From Muribaculaceae bacterium (GTDB lineage: Bacteria > Bacteroidota > Bacteroidia > Bacteroidales > Muribaculaceae), in NCBI GenBank assembly GCA_017505535.1, contig JAFVPD010000030.1:186001-250000 (forward strand): 64,000 nucleotides of DNA. Direction: 5' to 3'. The notes beneath the pieces were generated by a model. That model had not been told where the DNA came from and searched no databases. It saw only the letters and a list, made by a program, of their open reading frames with translations. Shown here piece by piece: positions 56,744 through 64,000 of the stretch; within the stretch, counting starts at the first letter, position 1; every line of letters begins with the position of its first letter. The translations under genes and the position numbers were made by a program.

Positions 56744-57373
56744 TTAAGACCTAAGAATTTCTAATTTACGCTCTAACAAATTTGCAGCAAGAGTGTCTGC
56801 AGTATGAATTAAACTGCACAATGGCGATTTATCACGAGCCACATTTAGTGATTTGGACAGCTCAAAGCTTTGAAAAGGCAAATCCCATGCCGACATGTGC
56901 CAACGTATCGCGATGACCTCATCATCTTCAAGATACATTCCACTTCTCAGAATCATAATCACCGACTTTTCGCCATGTCCGATTGGCAAATTTGAATAAT
57001 CCACCTCATAGGCTTGATATTCCTCATAGGTTCCTATCGCATCTTTGCGACGACGCATCACCTTACGGTAAATATCGGCCTTGCAAACATCATGCAACAG
57101 ACTCGCAATTATTATGCTCTCAGTCGGCAACAACTTCTCCAAATCAGGACGACGAGCTATAATTTGTTCCTTCAACATTACAGCCATATCATATACGTTT
57201 AGCGAGTGTTCTACTAAGCCTCCATCATAGTTTAGATGCTGTGTTGATGATGCCGGAGCCTCAAAAAAGCCTAACGACTCTAAGTCTTTAATCACAGATT
57301 CAACACCTTCTCGTTGAGTTGATTTCAGCAATTCAACAAATCGTTCTTTATTATCTTGCAATGTCTTATCCAT
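56744..57373 (-). CDS. HD domain phosphohydrolase-like protein
   Basis: The 209-residue protein has an HD superfamily core with HSLNVYD, SLLHDVCKAD (the HD pair), HGEKSV and a final Asp in HTADTLA. These residues form the metal site of HD hydrolases, which act on nucleotides or cyclic nucleotides; the substrate is not clear. A -7 box TAAATTTG lies on the minus strand at 57418-57425. It is the first gene of a minus-strand operon. Confidence 0.83.
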   Translation of the reverse strand: MDKTLQDNKERFVELLKSTQREGVESVIKDLESLGFFEAPASSTQHLNYDGGLVEHSLNVYDMAVMLKEQIIARRPDLEKLLPTESIIIASLLHDVCKADIYRKVMRRRKDAIGTYEEYQAYEVDYSNLPIGHGEKSVIMILRSGMYLEDDEVIAIRWHMSAWDLPFQSFELSKSLNVARDKSPLCSLIHTADTLAANLLERKLEILRS

Positions 57374-57417
57374 TAGTTATAATGCGTTTATACAACCTAA
57401 AATCCTAATTTAAGTCA

Positions 57418-57425
57418 CAAATTTA
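57418..57425 (-). promoter_or_regulatory. -7 box of the HD-TPR-dcp operon
   Basis: On the minus strand TAAATTTG matches TAnnTTTG, 44 bp before ATG 57373. No -33 box is evident. Confidence 0.5.
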
Positions 57426-57617
57426 GTAAATAATAGCGAATAAATTTATTTGTTACAATAAATTATCCTTAAACAACACCTCCATTCACTCAGTCAAAGA
57501 CTACCAAAAATTGATATTTGTTACCATGATTTAAATAACATTGATACAGCGAAATTCCCACTATACTCATTATACTTTTTTAACTCTTGCATCAAATCAT
57601 ATTTTAAGGGAATATGG

Positions 57618-57625
57618 TACTTTTG
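57618..57625 (+). promoter_or_regulatory. -7 box of the tRNA-Ser gene
   Basis: TACTTTTG matches TAnnTTTG and lies 14 bp before the first base of the tRNA. Confidence 0.65.
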
Positions 57626-57639
57626 CAGACCAAAGTATT

Positions 57640-57727
57640 GGAATGTTGCTCGAGTGGTTGAAGAGGCACGCCTGGAAAGCGTGTAGTCGCCAAAAGCGGC
57701 TCGGGGGTTCGAATCCCCCATATTCCG
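57640..57727 (+). tRNA. tRNA-Ser (anticodon GGA)
   Basis: The 88-nt gene folds as a class II tRNA. The acceptor is GGAATGT/ATATTCC with one G-T pair, anticodon stem CACGC/GCGTG, loop CTGGAAA with anticodon GGA at 57674-57676, a long variable arm (GTCGCC-AAAA-GCGGCT region) typical of tRNA-Ser, and T-arm GGGGG-TTCGAAT-CCCCC. The discriminator is G57727. The 3' CCA is not encoded (CAA follows), so it must be added by nucleotidyltransferase. Confidence 0.97.
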
Positions 57728-57736
57728 CAAGAATAT

Positions 57737-57758
57737 GCGTCCACAAGGACGCTTTTTT
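57737..57758 (+). terminator. Intrinsic terminator after tRNA-Ser
   Basis: GCGTCC-ACAA-GGACGC followed by six T. It separates the tRNA from the pseudouridine synthase gene and argues against any protein start before 57760. Confidence 0.92.
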
Positions 57759-57803
57759 ATTCATAATACAGTCCCACTTTTCACTCATTTACCATCCATC
57801 ACG

Positions 57804-59444
57804 ATGCAATCATACATTCCTGAGACTCAATTCCATATCTTTTCAGAAGATGAATTAAATGATATTGAATTGCCATCTCTATTCACCTTCCCATTTTGCT
57901 ACAAACCTCACCCACTATGCAAAATAGCGGCAGGCAAAGTCATGGATTATCTCTCAAATCACAATGAATGGAATGATGAACTCCGTAATGGAAAGATGAT
58001 GGGTGTACTCATCGTACAAAAAGGCGCATGCGTTGGTTATTTAGCAGCATATTCAGGGAATTTAGGTCATTGCAGCGCCCATGACTATTTCGTGCCGGCT
58101 GTCTGTGACTTACTATCCGAAAGTAGTTTTTTTGTACCGGAAGAGAAAGCAATTTCAGCAATTAACAGAGCAATAGACACTGAGATAAATAGTCCAAATC
58201 GGGAATCAATTGTTAAAAATTTAGAACACCTCAAAAGTCAAGCTCAAGAAGACATTGAACGATACAAAACTATTATGCGCTCGTCTAAAATTGAGCGAGA
58301 TAGACTTCGGAAACAAGGGCATAATAATCAGGAACTAATTGCTGAAAGCCAATACCAAAAAGCCGAGTTAAAACGAATACAACAAAAGTGGAAACAAATC
58401 ATAGCAGAAAATGAACAGCCTCTGATTGATAGTGATAATTTAATTGCGGAATTGAAGACCGAACGTCACAATCGTAGCATTGCCCTACAACGATTAGTAT
58501 TCGAGAAATTCAAAATGTATAACGGACGTGGCGAGGTTAAAGATTTGTGCCAAATATTTGCCGATACGCCTCAAGGATTTCCTCCTGCCGGAGCTGGAGA
58601 ATGCGCCGCTCCTAAATTACTCCAGTATGCCTATATTAATGATTATACACCGATAGCTATGGCCGAATTTTGGGTTGGCGCATCTCCAAAAGATGTTATC
58701 AGACATCATGGGCACTATTATCCATCATGTAAAGCTAAGTGCGAACCAATCCTCAATTGGATGCTTACAGGACTAAACGTAGAGTCAAATCCATTACAAG
58801 AGGAGTCGCCAAACTCTCCAATAGAGATTTTATATGAGGATAAATGGCTTATTGCAGTAAATAAACCTGCGGGAGTCCTATCAACGCCCGGCAAACTATC
58901 GAGGACATCTCTTATAGAACGTCTTAATTCGGAATTAAAGCCAAACGAACAATTCTATTTAATACACCGGTTGGATATGGCTACGTCGGGCATTTTAATT
59001 TTTGCGAAGACGCTTGATACGTATAAACTGATGCAAGCAAAATTCAAGCGTAGAGAAATTATAAAAAGATATATTGCGATTCTTGACAGAACAATTAAAG
59101 ATTCTGACGGAACAATCAATTTGCCACTAAGATTAAACATAGATGACAGACCTCGACAAATGGTGTGTTTTGAACATGGCAAAGAAGCTATAACAAAATA
59201 TGAAGTGATTAAACGCTTTAACGACAAAACAATAGTTGCTTTTTATCCTGTGACAGGACGCACCCATCAATTACGAGTTCATGCAAGTCATAACGATGGT
59301 CTTAATTCGCCAATCAAAGGCGACGAACTCTATGGCACAAGTAGTGACCGAATGTACCTTCATGCTGAAATGATTGCGTTTAAACACCCTCACACCAACG
59401 AAGATATTACTATTACGTCGCCTTCACCATTTGAATCAGACTAA
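57804..59444 (+). CDS. RluA-type pseudouridine synthase with long N-terminal extension
   Basis: The 546-residue protein has a C-terminal RluA catalytic domain (about 330-545): ILYEDKWLIAVNKPAGVLSTPG, IHRLDMATSGILIFAK with the catalytic Asp in RLD, and GRTHQLRVHAS. It converts uridine to pseudouridine in rRNA or tRNA; the site is not predictable. The first ~325 residues are not part of the usual enzyme. They include KGACVGYLAAYSGNLG, a coiled coil (about 140-245) and EFWVGASPKDVIRHHGHYYPSC. ATG 57804 is chosen because the upstream part of the frame lies in the tRNA terminator. Confidence 0.87.
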   Translation: MQSYIPETQFHIFSEDELNDIELPSLFTFPFCYKPHPLCKIAAGKVMDYLSNHNEWNDELRNGKMMGVLIVQKGACVGYLAAYSGNLGHCSAHDYFVPAVCDLLSESSFFVPEEKAISAINRAIDTEINSPNRESIVKNLEHLKSQAQEDIERYKTIMRSSKIERDRLRKQGHNNQELIAESQYQKAELKRIQQKWKQIIAENEQPLIDSDNLIAELKTERHNRSIALQRLVFEKFKMYNGRGEVKDLCQIFADTPQGFPPAGAGECAAPKLLQYAYINDYTPIAMAEFWVGASPKDVIRHHGHYYPSCKAKCEPILNWMLTGLNVESNPLQEESPNSPIEILYEDKWLIAVNKPAGVLSTPGKLSRTSLIERLNSELKPNEQFYLIHRLDMATSGILIFAKTLDTYKLMQAKFKRREIIKRYIAILDRTIKDSDGTINLPLRLNIDDRPRQMVCFEHGKEAITKYEVIKRFNDKTIVAFYPVTGRTHQLRVHASHNDGLNSPIKGDELYGTSSDRMYLHAEMIAFKHPHTNEDITITSPSPFESD

Positions 59445-60002
59445 GGTAGCGAGCCAACGCATATAATCAGAGTAATTTTTAATCTTTCCATTAGAAACGA
59501 TATGAGATGCGATTTCAAACAAATTGTCTCGTTGATTCTGATTTATATTTAAACAGCTACGATCAATCTTCAGCAGATGACCTATTGTAGATTCACAATA
59601 ATCATAATTTCCTGCTTCACTCTGCATAGACATTGCCAATGCCGAAAACAACAAATATCCATACAAATGATTTGACATGTGTTCGTCTGCCGTCTTTGTC
59701 TCATCAGGCAAAGATGTTATATAAAGCGTGGCTATGCCATCATATGCCTTCCCTATAGCAGCAGAATCACCCTTACGCGACTCTTCTTCAATGGACTTAA
59801 GTTTTGCCTCCATACTTCGAAGATTAATTATACTAAACACTTGCCAGCCCAGTAGCACTGAAGTCAATAACCCTAATATTCCGACTAAAATCCCGAGCCA
59901 ATCAATTGTAATAGGTTTAATGCGACAAATCGTTAGGACAAGAGCAACTATTGAAAACGTCAACGATAATATCAACAATGTTGTAACACTCTGCTTTTTC
60001 AT
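59436..60002 (-). CDS. Membrane protein of unknown function
   Basis: The 188-residue protein has two N-terminal transmembrane segments (about 8-27 and 33-55), a short coiled coil (60-80) and a helical soluble part. I recognise no family. Its 3' end overlaps the 3' end of the pseudouridine synthase gene by 9 bp on the opposite strand, so the two transcripts must overlap. Confidence 0.65.
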   Translation of the reverse strand: MKKQSVTTLLILSLTFSIVALVLTICRIKPITIDWLGILVGILGLLTSVLLGWQVFSIINLRSMEAKLKSIEEESRKGDSAAIGKAYDGIATLYITSLPDETKTADEHMSNHLYGYLLFSALAMSMQSEAGNYDYCESTIGHLLKIDRSCLNINQNQRDNLFEIASHIVSNGKIKNYSDYMRWLATLV

Positions 60003-60077
60003 AACATCACAAAATCAAAAAACGACTGAGAGAAAAAACTTATTTCAAAAAAGAAACAAAGAAAAACCTATTTAGGT

Positions 60078-60108
60078 TTTGAATTGAGCGCAGATTGATG
60101 TATCTTTG
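60078..60108 (+). promoter_or_regulatory. Promoter of the Fur-family gene, close to the ATG
   Basis: TTTG (60078-60081), a 19-bp gap and TATCTTTG (60101-60108) match the consensus exactly. The ATG at 60117 is only 8 bp away. Confidence 0.8.
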
Positions 60109-60116
60109 TCCTCGTA

Positions 60117-60599
60117 ATGAGCGAAGACAAAATGAAAGCGTCGGCTCGCACGACATTTACCGAGTACTTGCAAGGCAAAAAGCTTCGCAAAACTCCGGAA
60201 CGTTATGCCATACTCGATAAAGTGTGTGACATGACAGAACATTTTCATATCGATACGTTATATTCTGAATTAGAGGCCGCGTCCTACCATGTGAGCTTAG
60301 CAACAGTGTACAACACAATGGATTTGCTCATTGACTGTGGGCTTGTGAGACGACATCAATTCAACAATCAACCGGCTCAATATGAAAAAGTTTCAGGTGT
60401 TGGCAATCATCATCATCTCATATGCACACAATGTGGACGCATAAAAGATGTAAAGGACCAAGAACTGCTGAAAATGATGAATGCTCGACGCTACCCGGCA
60501 TTCCACACTTCATACTTCGCAATAAACGTGTATGGAGTATGTTCACGATGCCAAAGAAGAGGTAAATCTAAATCAAAGACGACAAAACAAAAACAATAA
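60117..60599 (+). CDS. Fur family metal- or peroxide-responsive repressor
   Basis: The 160-residue protein has the winged-helix DNA-binding region (KLRKTPERYAILDKVCDM, HVSLATVYNTMDLLIDCGLV) and the metal-binding dimerisation domain with HHHLICTQCGRIKDV and CSRC. Two CxxC pairs form the structural zinc site. Whether it is Fur, PerR or Zur cannot be told. The start is ATG 60117, with ATG 60132 as an alternative that would leave a ~20-nt leader. The tail is basic (KSKSKTTKQK). purA follows after 31 bp. Confidence 0.88.
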   Translation: MSEDKMKASARTTFTEYLQGKKLRKTPERYAILDKVCDMTEHFHIDTLYSELEAASYHVSLATVYNTMDLLIDCGLVRRHQFNNQPAQYEKVSGVGNHHHLICTQCGRIKDVKDQELLKMMNARRYPAFHTSYFAINVYGVCSRCQRRGKSKSKTTKQKQ

Positions 60600-60630
60600 T
60601 ATAAAGATTTCTAATAACATTTTATCAATC

Positions 60631-61899
60631 ATGAAAGTTGATGTATTGCTCGGGCTCCAATGGGGCGATGAAGGAAAAGGAAAGGTAGTCGACGTTCTAA
60701 CTCCACGTTACGACGTAGTTGCTCGTTTTCAAGGTGGACCAAACGCCGGACATACGCTTGAATTTGAAGGTAAAAAATATGTACTACGTTCCATTCCATC
60801 GGGCATTTTCCAACATGGTCAAGTAAATATCATAGGAAATGGTGTTGTTCTTGACCCCGTACTATTCCAAGAAGAAGCTGAAGCCCTTGAAAAAAGTGGA
60901 ATCGCATTGAAACAAATTCTCAAAATTTCAAAGAAGGTGCATCTTATCATGCCCACTCATCGTCTTCTTGATGCAGCTAACGAAAAAGCTAAAGGTGGAG
61001 CAAAAATTGGTACTACCGGAAAAGGAATCGGTCCTACTTATACCGACAAAGTGAGCCGAAATGGTCTTCGCTTGGGCGACGTCTTCCATAATTTTGAGAA
61101 CAAATATACTGCTGCTCGCGACAAGCACCTTGCTACACTCAAAGCAATGGGCGAAACTCCCGATTATGCTGAATTAGAAAAACGTTGGCTCACCGCAATT
61201 GAATACATTAAAGGTTATGACATCGTTGATAGCGAATACCTCATCAACTCGATGTTGGCTGAAGGAAAATCGGTATTATGCGAAGGTGCTCAGGGCACTT
61301 TGCTTGATGTTGACTTTGGGTCATACCCATTTGTTACATCATCAAACACAATATGCGCTGGAGCATGCTCCGGCTTAGGTGTAGCTCCCAATAAAATTGG
61401 TGAAGTTTTTGGTATCTTTAAAGCCTATTGTACTCGCGTTGGTAGTGGACCATTCCCAACTGAATTATTTGACGAAACAGGTAAACGCATTCGTGATTTA
61501 GGACATGAATACGGCGCAGTTACCGGTCGTGAACGTCGTTGTGGATGGATTGACCTTGTTGCACTACGTTATTCTATCATGATTAATGGCGTAACTCAAC
61601 TCATCATGATGAAGAGTGACGTACTTGATGGATTTGATGAAATAAAAGCATGCGTTGCCTATAAAATCAATGGTCAAGAAACAAAACAATTCCCATTCTC
61701 AGTTGAGGAAGACAACCTCGAGCCAGTCTATGTATCATTCCCGGGTTGGAAGACCGACATGACTGAATTTAAAAATGAAAGCGAATTCCCACAAGAATTT
61801 AACAATTACATTAAATTCCTTGAAAACGAATTGGGAACACCTATTACAATAGTATCTATCGGTCCTGATAGAGAACAAACAATCATTCGCAACAAATAA
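60631..61899 (+). CDS. purA: Adenylosuccinate synthase
   Basis: PurA joins IMP and aspartate with GTP, the first committed step to AMP. The 422-residue protein has GDEGKGK (12-18) with catalytic D13, the general acid H41 in NAGHTLEFEG, TTGKGIGPTY, and the Asp-binding GAVTGRERRCGW. ATG 60631 matches the family start; the open frame upstream overlaps the Fur-family gene and is not family-like. It probably shares transcripts with the upstream regulator and with DUF1015 downstream (30 bp). Confidence 0.97.
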   Translation: MKVDVLLGLQWGDEGKGKVVDVLTPRYDVVARFQGGPNAGHTLEFEGKKYVLRSIPSGIFQHGQVNIIGNGVVLDPVLFQEEAEALEKSGIALKQILKISKKVHLIMPTHRLLDAANEKAKGGAKIGTTGKGIGPTYTDKVSRNGLRLGDVFHNFENKYTAARDKHLATLKAMGETPDYAELEKRWLTAIEYIKGYDIVDSEYLINSMLAEGKSVLCEGAQGTLLDVDFGSYPFVTSSNTICAGACSGLGVAPNKIGEVFGIFKAYCTRVGSGPFPTELFDETGKRIRDLGHEYGAVTGRERRCGWIDLVALRYSIMINGVTQLIMMKSDVLDGFDEIKACVAYKINGQETKQFPFSVEEDNLEPVYVSFPGWKTDMTEFKNESEFPQEFNNYIKFLENELGTPITIVSIGPDREQTIIRNK

Positions 61900-61929
61900 T
61901 CTCATTGAGAACCTTCAAACATTATAATC

Positions 61930-63177
61930 ATGGCAAAAATAAAACCTTTTAAAGGAGTACGCCCACCGCGAGAAATGGTCACAGACGTTGCATCACGTCC
62001 CTACGATGTACTTAACTCTGAAGAAGCTCGCGCCGAAGCACAAGGCAACCCAAAATCACTCTATCATATAATCAAGCCTGAAATTGATTTTGCACTAGGC
62101 ACAGATGAGCATGACCCATGCGTTTATGACAAAGCGGTTGAAAACTTCAACGCTTTCCAACAGAACGGATGGCTTGTTCAAGACGAAAAAGAACATTACT
62201 ATATATATGCTCAAACAATGGACGGACGCACACAATATGGCATTGTTGTTGCCGCCAATGTTGAAGATTATATGACTGGTCGCATCAAAAAACACGAACT
62301 CACTCGTCGCGACAAAGAAGAAGATCGCATGAAACATGTGCGCATCAACAATGCTAACATTGAGCCTGTATTTTTTGCATTCCCCGACAATGAAGCGCTC
62401 GAACAAATCATTAAACAAGTTACAGCAGAAAAACCTGAATATGATTTCGTAGCGCCCGATGGATTTGGCCATCACTTTTGGGTAATCAGCGATGAAAAGA
62501 CTATCGCCGAAATCACTCAACTATTCAGTGAAATACCTTATCTTTACATTGCCGACGGACACCATCGCACAGCTGCCGCTGCACTTGTTGGAAATGAAAA
62601 AGCCCAACAAAACCCGGCTCATACCGGAGATGAAGAGTACAACTTCTTCCTCGCTGTTTGCTTCCCTGCTTCACACCTCAAGATCATAGACTACAATCGC
62701 GTAGTAAAAGATCTAAATGGACTCTCAAATGAAGAATTCATTGAAAAAATCGAGCAAAATTTCATTGTTGAGAAAAAAGGAACAGAGATTTACACTCCCG
62801 CCTGCCTTCATAACTTCTCACTATATCTCAATGGCGAATGGTACTCTCTCACAGCCAAAGAAGGACGATTTAATGACGCAGACCCAATTGGTGTGCTCGA
62901 CGTTACCATCTCATCTGACTTAATTTTGCGAGACATATTGGGAATCACCGACCTTCGTAGCGATAAACGCATCGATTTCGTTGGTGGAATACGTGGACTT
63001 GGCGAACTTAAACGTCGCGTTGATAGTGGCGAAATGGCTATGGCTCTTGCCTTATATCCCGTTTCAATGGACCAATTAATGAACATTGCCGACACAGGCA
63101 ATATCATGCCACCAAAAACAACATGGTTTGAGCCCAAATTGCGTTCAGGTCTTGTAATTCACAAACTTAACGACTAA
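61930..63177 (+). CDS. DUF1015 family protein
   Basis: The 415-residue protein starts MAKIKPFKGVRPPREMVTDVASRPYDVLN, typical of DUF1015, and has the conserved YIADGHHRTAAA motif. The GHHR core recalls the nucleotide-binding motif of ParB/SerK-type proteins, an inference only. In many Bacteroidales the family travels with serine biosynthesis genes; here it follows purA. A strong terminator lies after it. Confidence 0.85.
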   Translation: MAKIKPFKGVRPPREMVTDVASRPYDVLNSEEARAEAQGNPKSLYHIIKPEIDFALGTDEHDPCVYDKAVENFNAFQQNGWLVQDEKEHYYIYAQTMDGRTQYGIVVAANVEDYMTGRIKKHELTRRDKEEDRMKHVRINNANIEPVFFAFPDNEALEQIIKQVTAEKPEYDFVAPDGFGHHFWVISDEKTIAEITQLFSEIPYLYIADGHHRTAAAALVGNEKAQQNPAHTGDEEYNFFLAVCFPASHLKIIDYNRVVKDLNGLSNEEFIEKIEQNFIVEKKGTEIYTPACLHNFSLYLNGEWYSLTAKEGRFNDADPIGVLDVTISSDLILRDILGITDLRSDKRIDFVGGIRGLGELKRRVDSGEMAMALALYPVSMDQLMNIADTGNIMPPKTTWFEPKLRSGLVIHKLND

Positions 63178-63190
63178 TTCTTTTCAATAC

Positions 63191-63227
63191 AAGGGCTATG
63201 AATTTGATTTAATTCATAGCCCTTTTT
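63191..63227 (+). terminator. Intrinsic terminator after the DUF1015 gene
   Basis: A perfect 14-bp stem (63191-63204 with 63211-63224, AAGGGCTATGAATT) with a 6-nt loop TGATTT and a T tail. Confidence 0.92.
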
Positions 63228-63233
63228 ATTATT

Positions 63234-63740
63234 ATGAGAATAATATCAGAGCCATACAAAATAAATGCTGAAAAATATTTTAAAGCCATTATGCTCCAAT
63301 GGTTAGGCACATGGTGGTGGGCTATTGCATTACCCATTGCGATACAAGCATTTTTGGCTTTTAGTAATATTGCCTTTCTTTACACATCATTCATGACATT
63401 ATTTCTCATATACCCGCCAATTGTAATGTTTTTATACTATCAACAAGCACTCTCGCCATTATCACGCACCAATACGCTATCAAAACGCGCTATAATATCC
63501 GATGACGGAATTGACATTATATACCATCACGAAGACGAAAATACTAACGCTCCATCGTTAAAGCCGGAACACATCACATGGGATAGCGTAACCGGCGCTG
63601 AATATACTCAACAAAACTTTGTATTAAAATTAAATGGAAGTAAATACCAATTATTTCTTATACCCTATTCATCTATCAACCCCGACGACCAACAAATTTT
63701 CGCCTCATACCTTGACCAAAAATTCAATCATTTATTATAA
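63234..63740 (+). CDS. Small membrane protein, YcxB-like
   Basis: The 168-residue protein has two transmembrane segments (about 24-44 and 48-70) and a C-terminal beta-rich domain (ITWDSVTGAEYTQQNFVLKL) that resembles the YcxB-like domain. Function is unknown. The ATG lies 7 bp past the upstream terminator T run, so its promoter must be at or within the terminator region, or it depends on read-through. Confidence 0.65.
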   Translation: MRIISEPYKINAEKYFKAIMLQWLGTWWWAIALPIAIQAFLAFSNIAFLYTSFMTLFLIYPPIVMFLYYQQALSPLSRTNTLSKRAIISDDGIDIIYHHEDENTNAPSLKPEHITWDSVTGAEYTQQNFVLKLNGSKYQLFLIPYSSINPDDQQIFASYLDQKFNHLL

Positions 63741-63823
63741 TCAAATAATTACGATTTAATCTCTCGGCGGTATTTTATTTTATAGAACTGTAATAATTAT
63801 GCGTAATATTACAATTTAATTAT

Positions 63824-63831
63824 TAACTTTG
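63824..63831 (+). promoter_or_regulatory. -7 box of the aminotransferase gene
   Basis: TAACTTTG matches TAnnTTTG and lies 25 bp before ATG 63857. Confidence 0.65.
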
Positions 63832-63856
63832 TAGTTTAATTAGAAATAGAAGTACT

Positions 63857-64000
63857 ATGCCAAATATATCACAACGAGGGCAAATAATGCCTGAATCGCC
63901 TATACGCAAGCTCGTTCCGCTATCAAATGCAGCAAAAGAACGAGGTTTGAAAGTATATCATTTGAACATTGGTCAACCCGACCTCCCTACCCCACAAGAA
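63857..64000 (+). CDS. PLP-dependent class I/II aminotransferase, 5' part only
   Basis: The first 48 codons are in the window ([20 protein letters not shown]...). They match the N-terminus of AspC-type aminotransferases: [16 protein letters not shown] and [16 protein letters not shown], the conserved substrate-loop region. The active-site Lys would lie beyond the edge, so the substrate class cannot be judged. Confidence 0.8.
   Translation, partial: MPNISQRGQIMPESPIRKLVPLSNAAKERGLKVYHLNIGQPDLPTPQE

Noticed and set aside
57735..57803. Upstream extension of the pseudouridine synthase frame
   Set aside because: The first bases code for the tRNA terminator hairpin and T run; ATG 57804 is the reasonable start.
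60532..60630. Upstream extension of the purA frame
   Set aside because: It overlaps the Fur-family gene and is low-complexity; PurA proteins begin at the MKVDVLLGLQ position.

Overview
The window looks like chromosome of an AT-rich Bacteroidota bacterium, order Bacteroidales. The signs are many promoters with the Bacteroidota -7 box TAnnTTTG (several with a -33 TTG/TTTG 19-20 bp upstream), a GTPase-defective EF-G2 paralogue, the family-restricted proteins DUF5606, DUF4293 and DUF5106, two type IX secretion-like C-terminal domains, an acid-rich surface-lipoprotein signal (C followed by five D) and a serine tRNA with no encoded CCA. A Muribaculaceae/Prevotella-like genome fits best, but this is inference; no rRNA is present and the genus cannot be fixed. 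Almost all of the window is core genome. No CRISPR array, intact insertion sequence or prophage was seen.

Layout. 1-7060: the edge of a minus-strand gene, a DigH/YngK-like glycosyl hydrolase (-), fabI (+), a surface lipoprotein (-), a PIG-L deacetylase (+) and clpB (-). 7181-13926: a tight plus-strand operon (DUF5106 thiol protein, mnmA, DUF151 nuclease, NupG-like transporter, rsmE, TPR protein, NADAR protein), mostly with ATGA overlaps. 14226-17665: secreted TolB-like propeller plus a large N-acetylmuramoyl-L-alanine amidase. 17869-22429: a receiver/ATP-grasp fusion protein and a coiled-coil partner. 22453-27876: DPP IV peptidase, membrane protein, miaA and a secreted protein. 27892-29067: GT4 glycosyltransferase (-). 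29227-34379: type IX cargo-like protein, lytic transglycosylase and uvrA. 34448-37757: prfA, pyrF and pgk. 37974-42100: CarboxypepD_reg protein, methyltransferase, smpB and Yip1 protein (-), DUF5606. Then lon (-), fusA2 (EF-G2), DUF4293 (-) and gdhA.

49225-51088 is the one clearly accessory patch: an orphan 3' piece of an RHS gene with a variable tip, an in-frame TGA after which the frame stays open for 51 codons, and an overlapping AT-rich membrane-protein gene placed like an immunity gene. The core genome then resumes: PAP2 phosphatase, M3 peptidase, TPR and HD proteins (-), tRNA-Ser(GGA), an RluA-type pseudouridine synthase with a long N-terminal extension, a membrane protein (-), a Fur-family regulator, purA, DUF1015, a small membrane protein and the start of a PLP aminotransferase cut by the window edge.

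The genes cover cell-wall turnover (amidase, MltD-like, GH10-like), tRNA/rRNA modification (MnmA, MiaA, RsmE, RluA-like), translation (RF1, SmpB, EF-G2), proteostasis (ClpB, Lon, Dcp, DPP IV), DNA repair (UvrA) and central metabolism (Pgk, PyrF, PurA, Gdh). The most notable observations are the RHS tip with its interrupted frame, the loss of the catalytic His in EF-G2, the double-receiver/ATP-grasp fusion lacking the phospho-His and PEP domains, a UvrA lacking one CxxC pair, and several promoters set so close to the ATG that the mRNA would be leaderless or nearly so.
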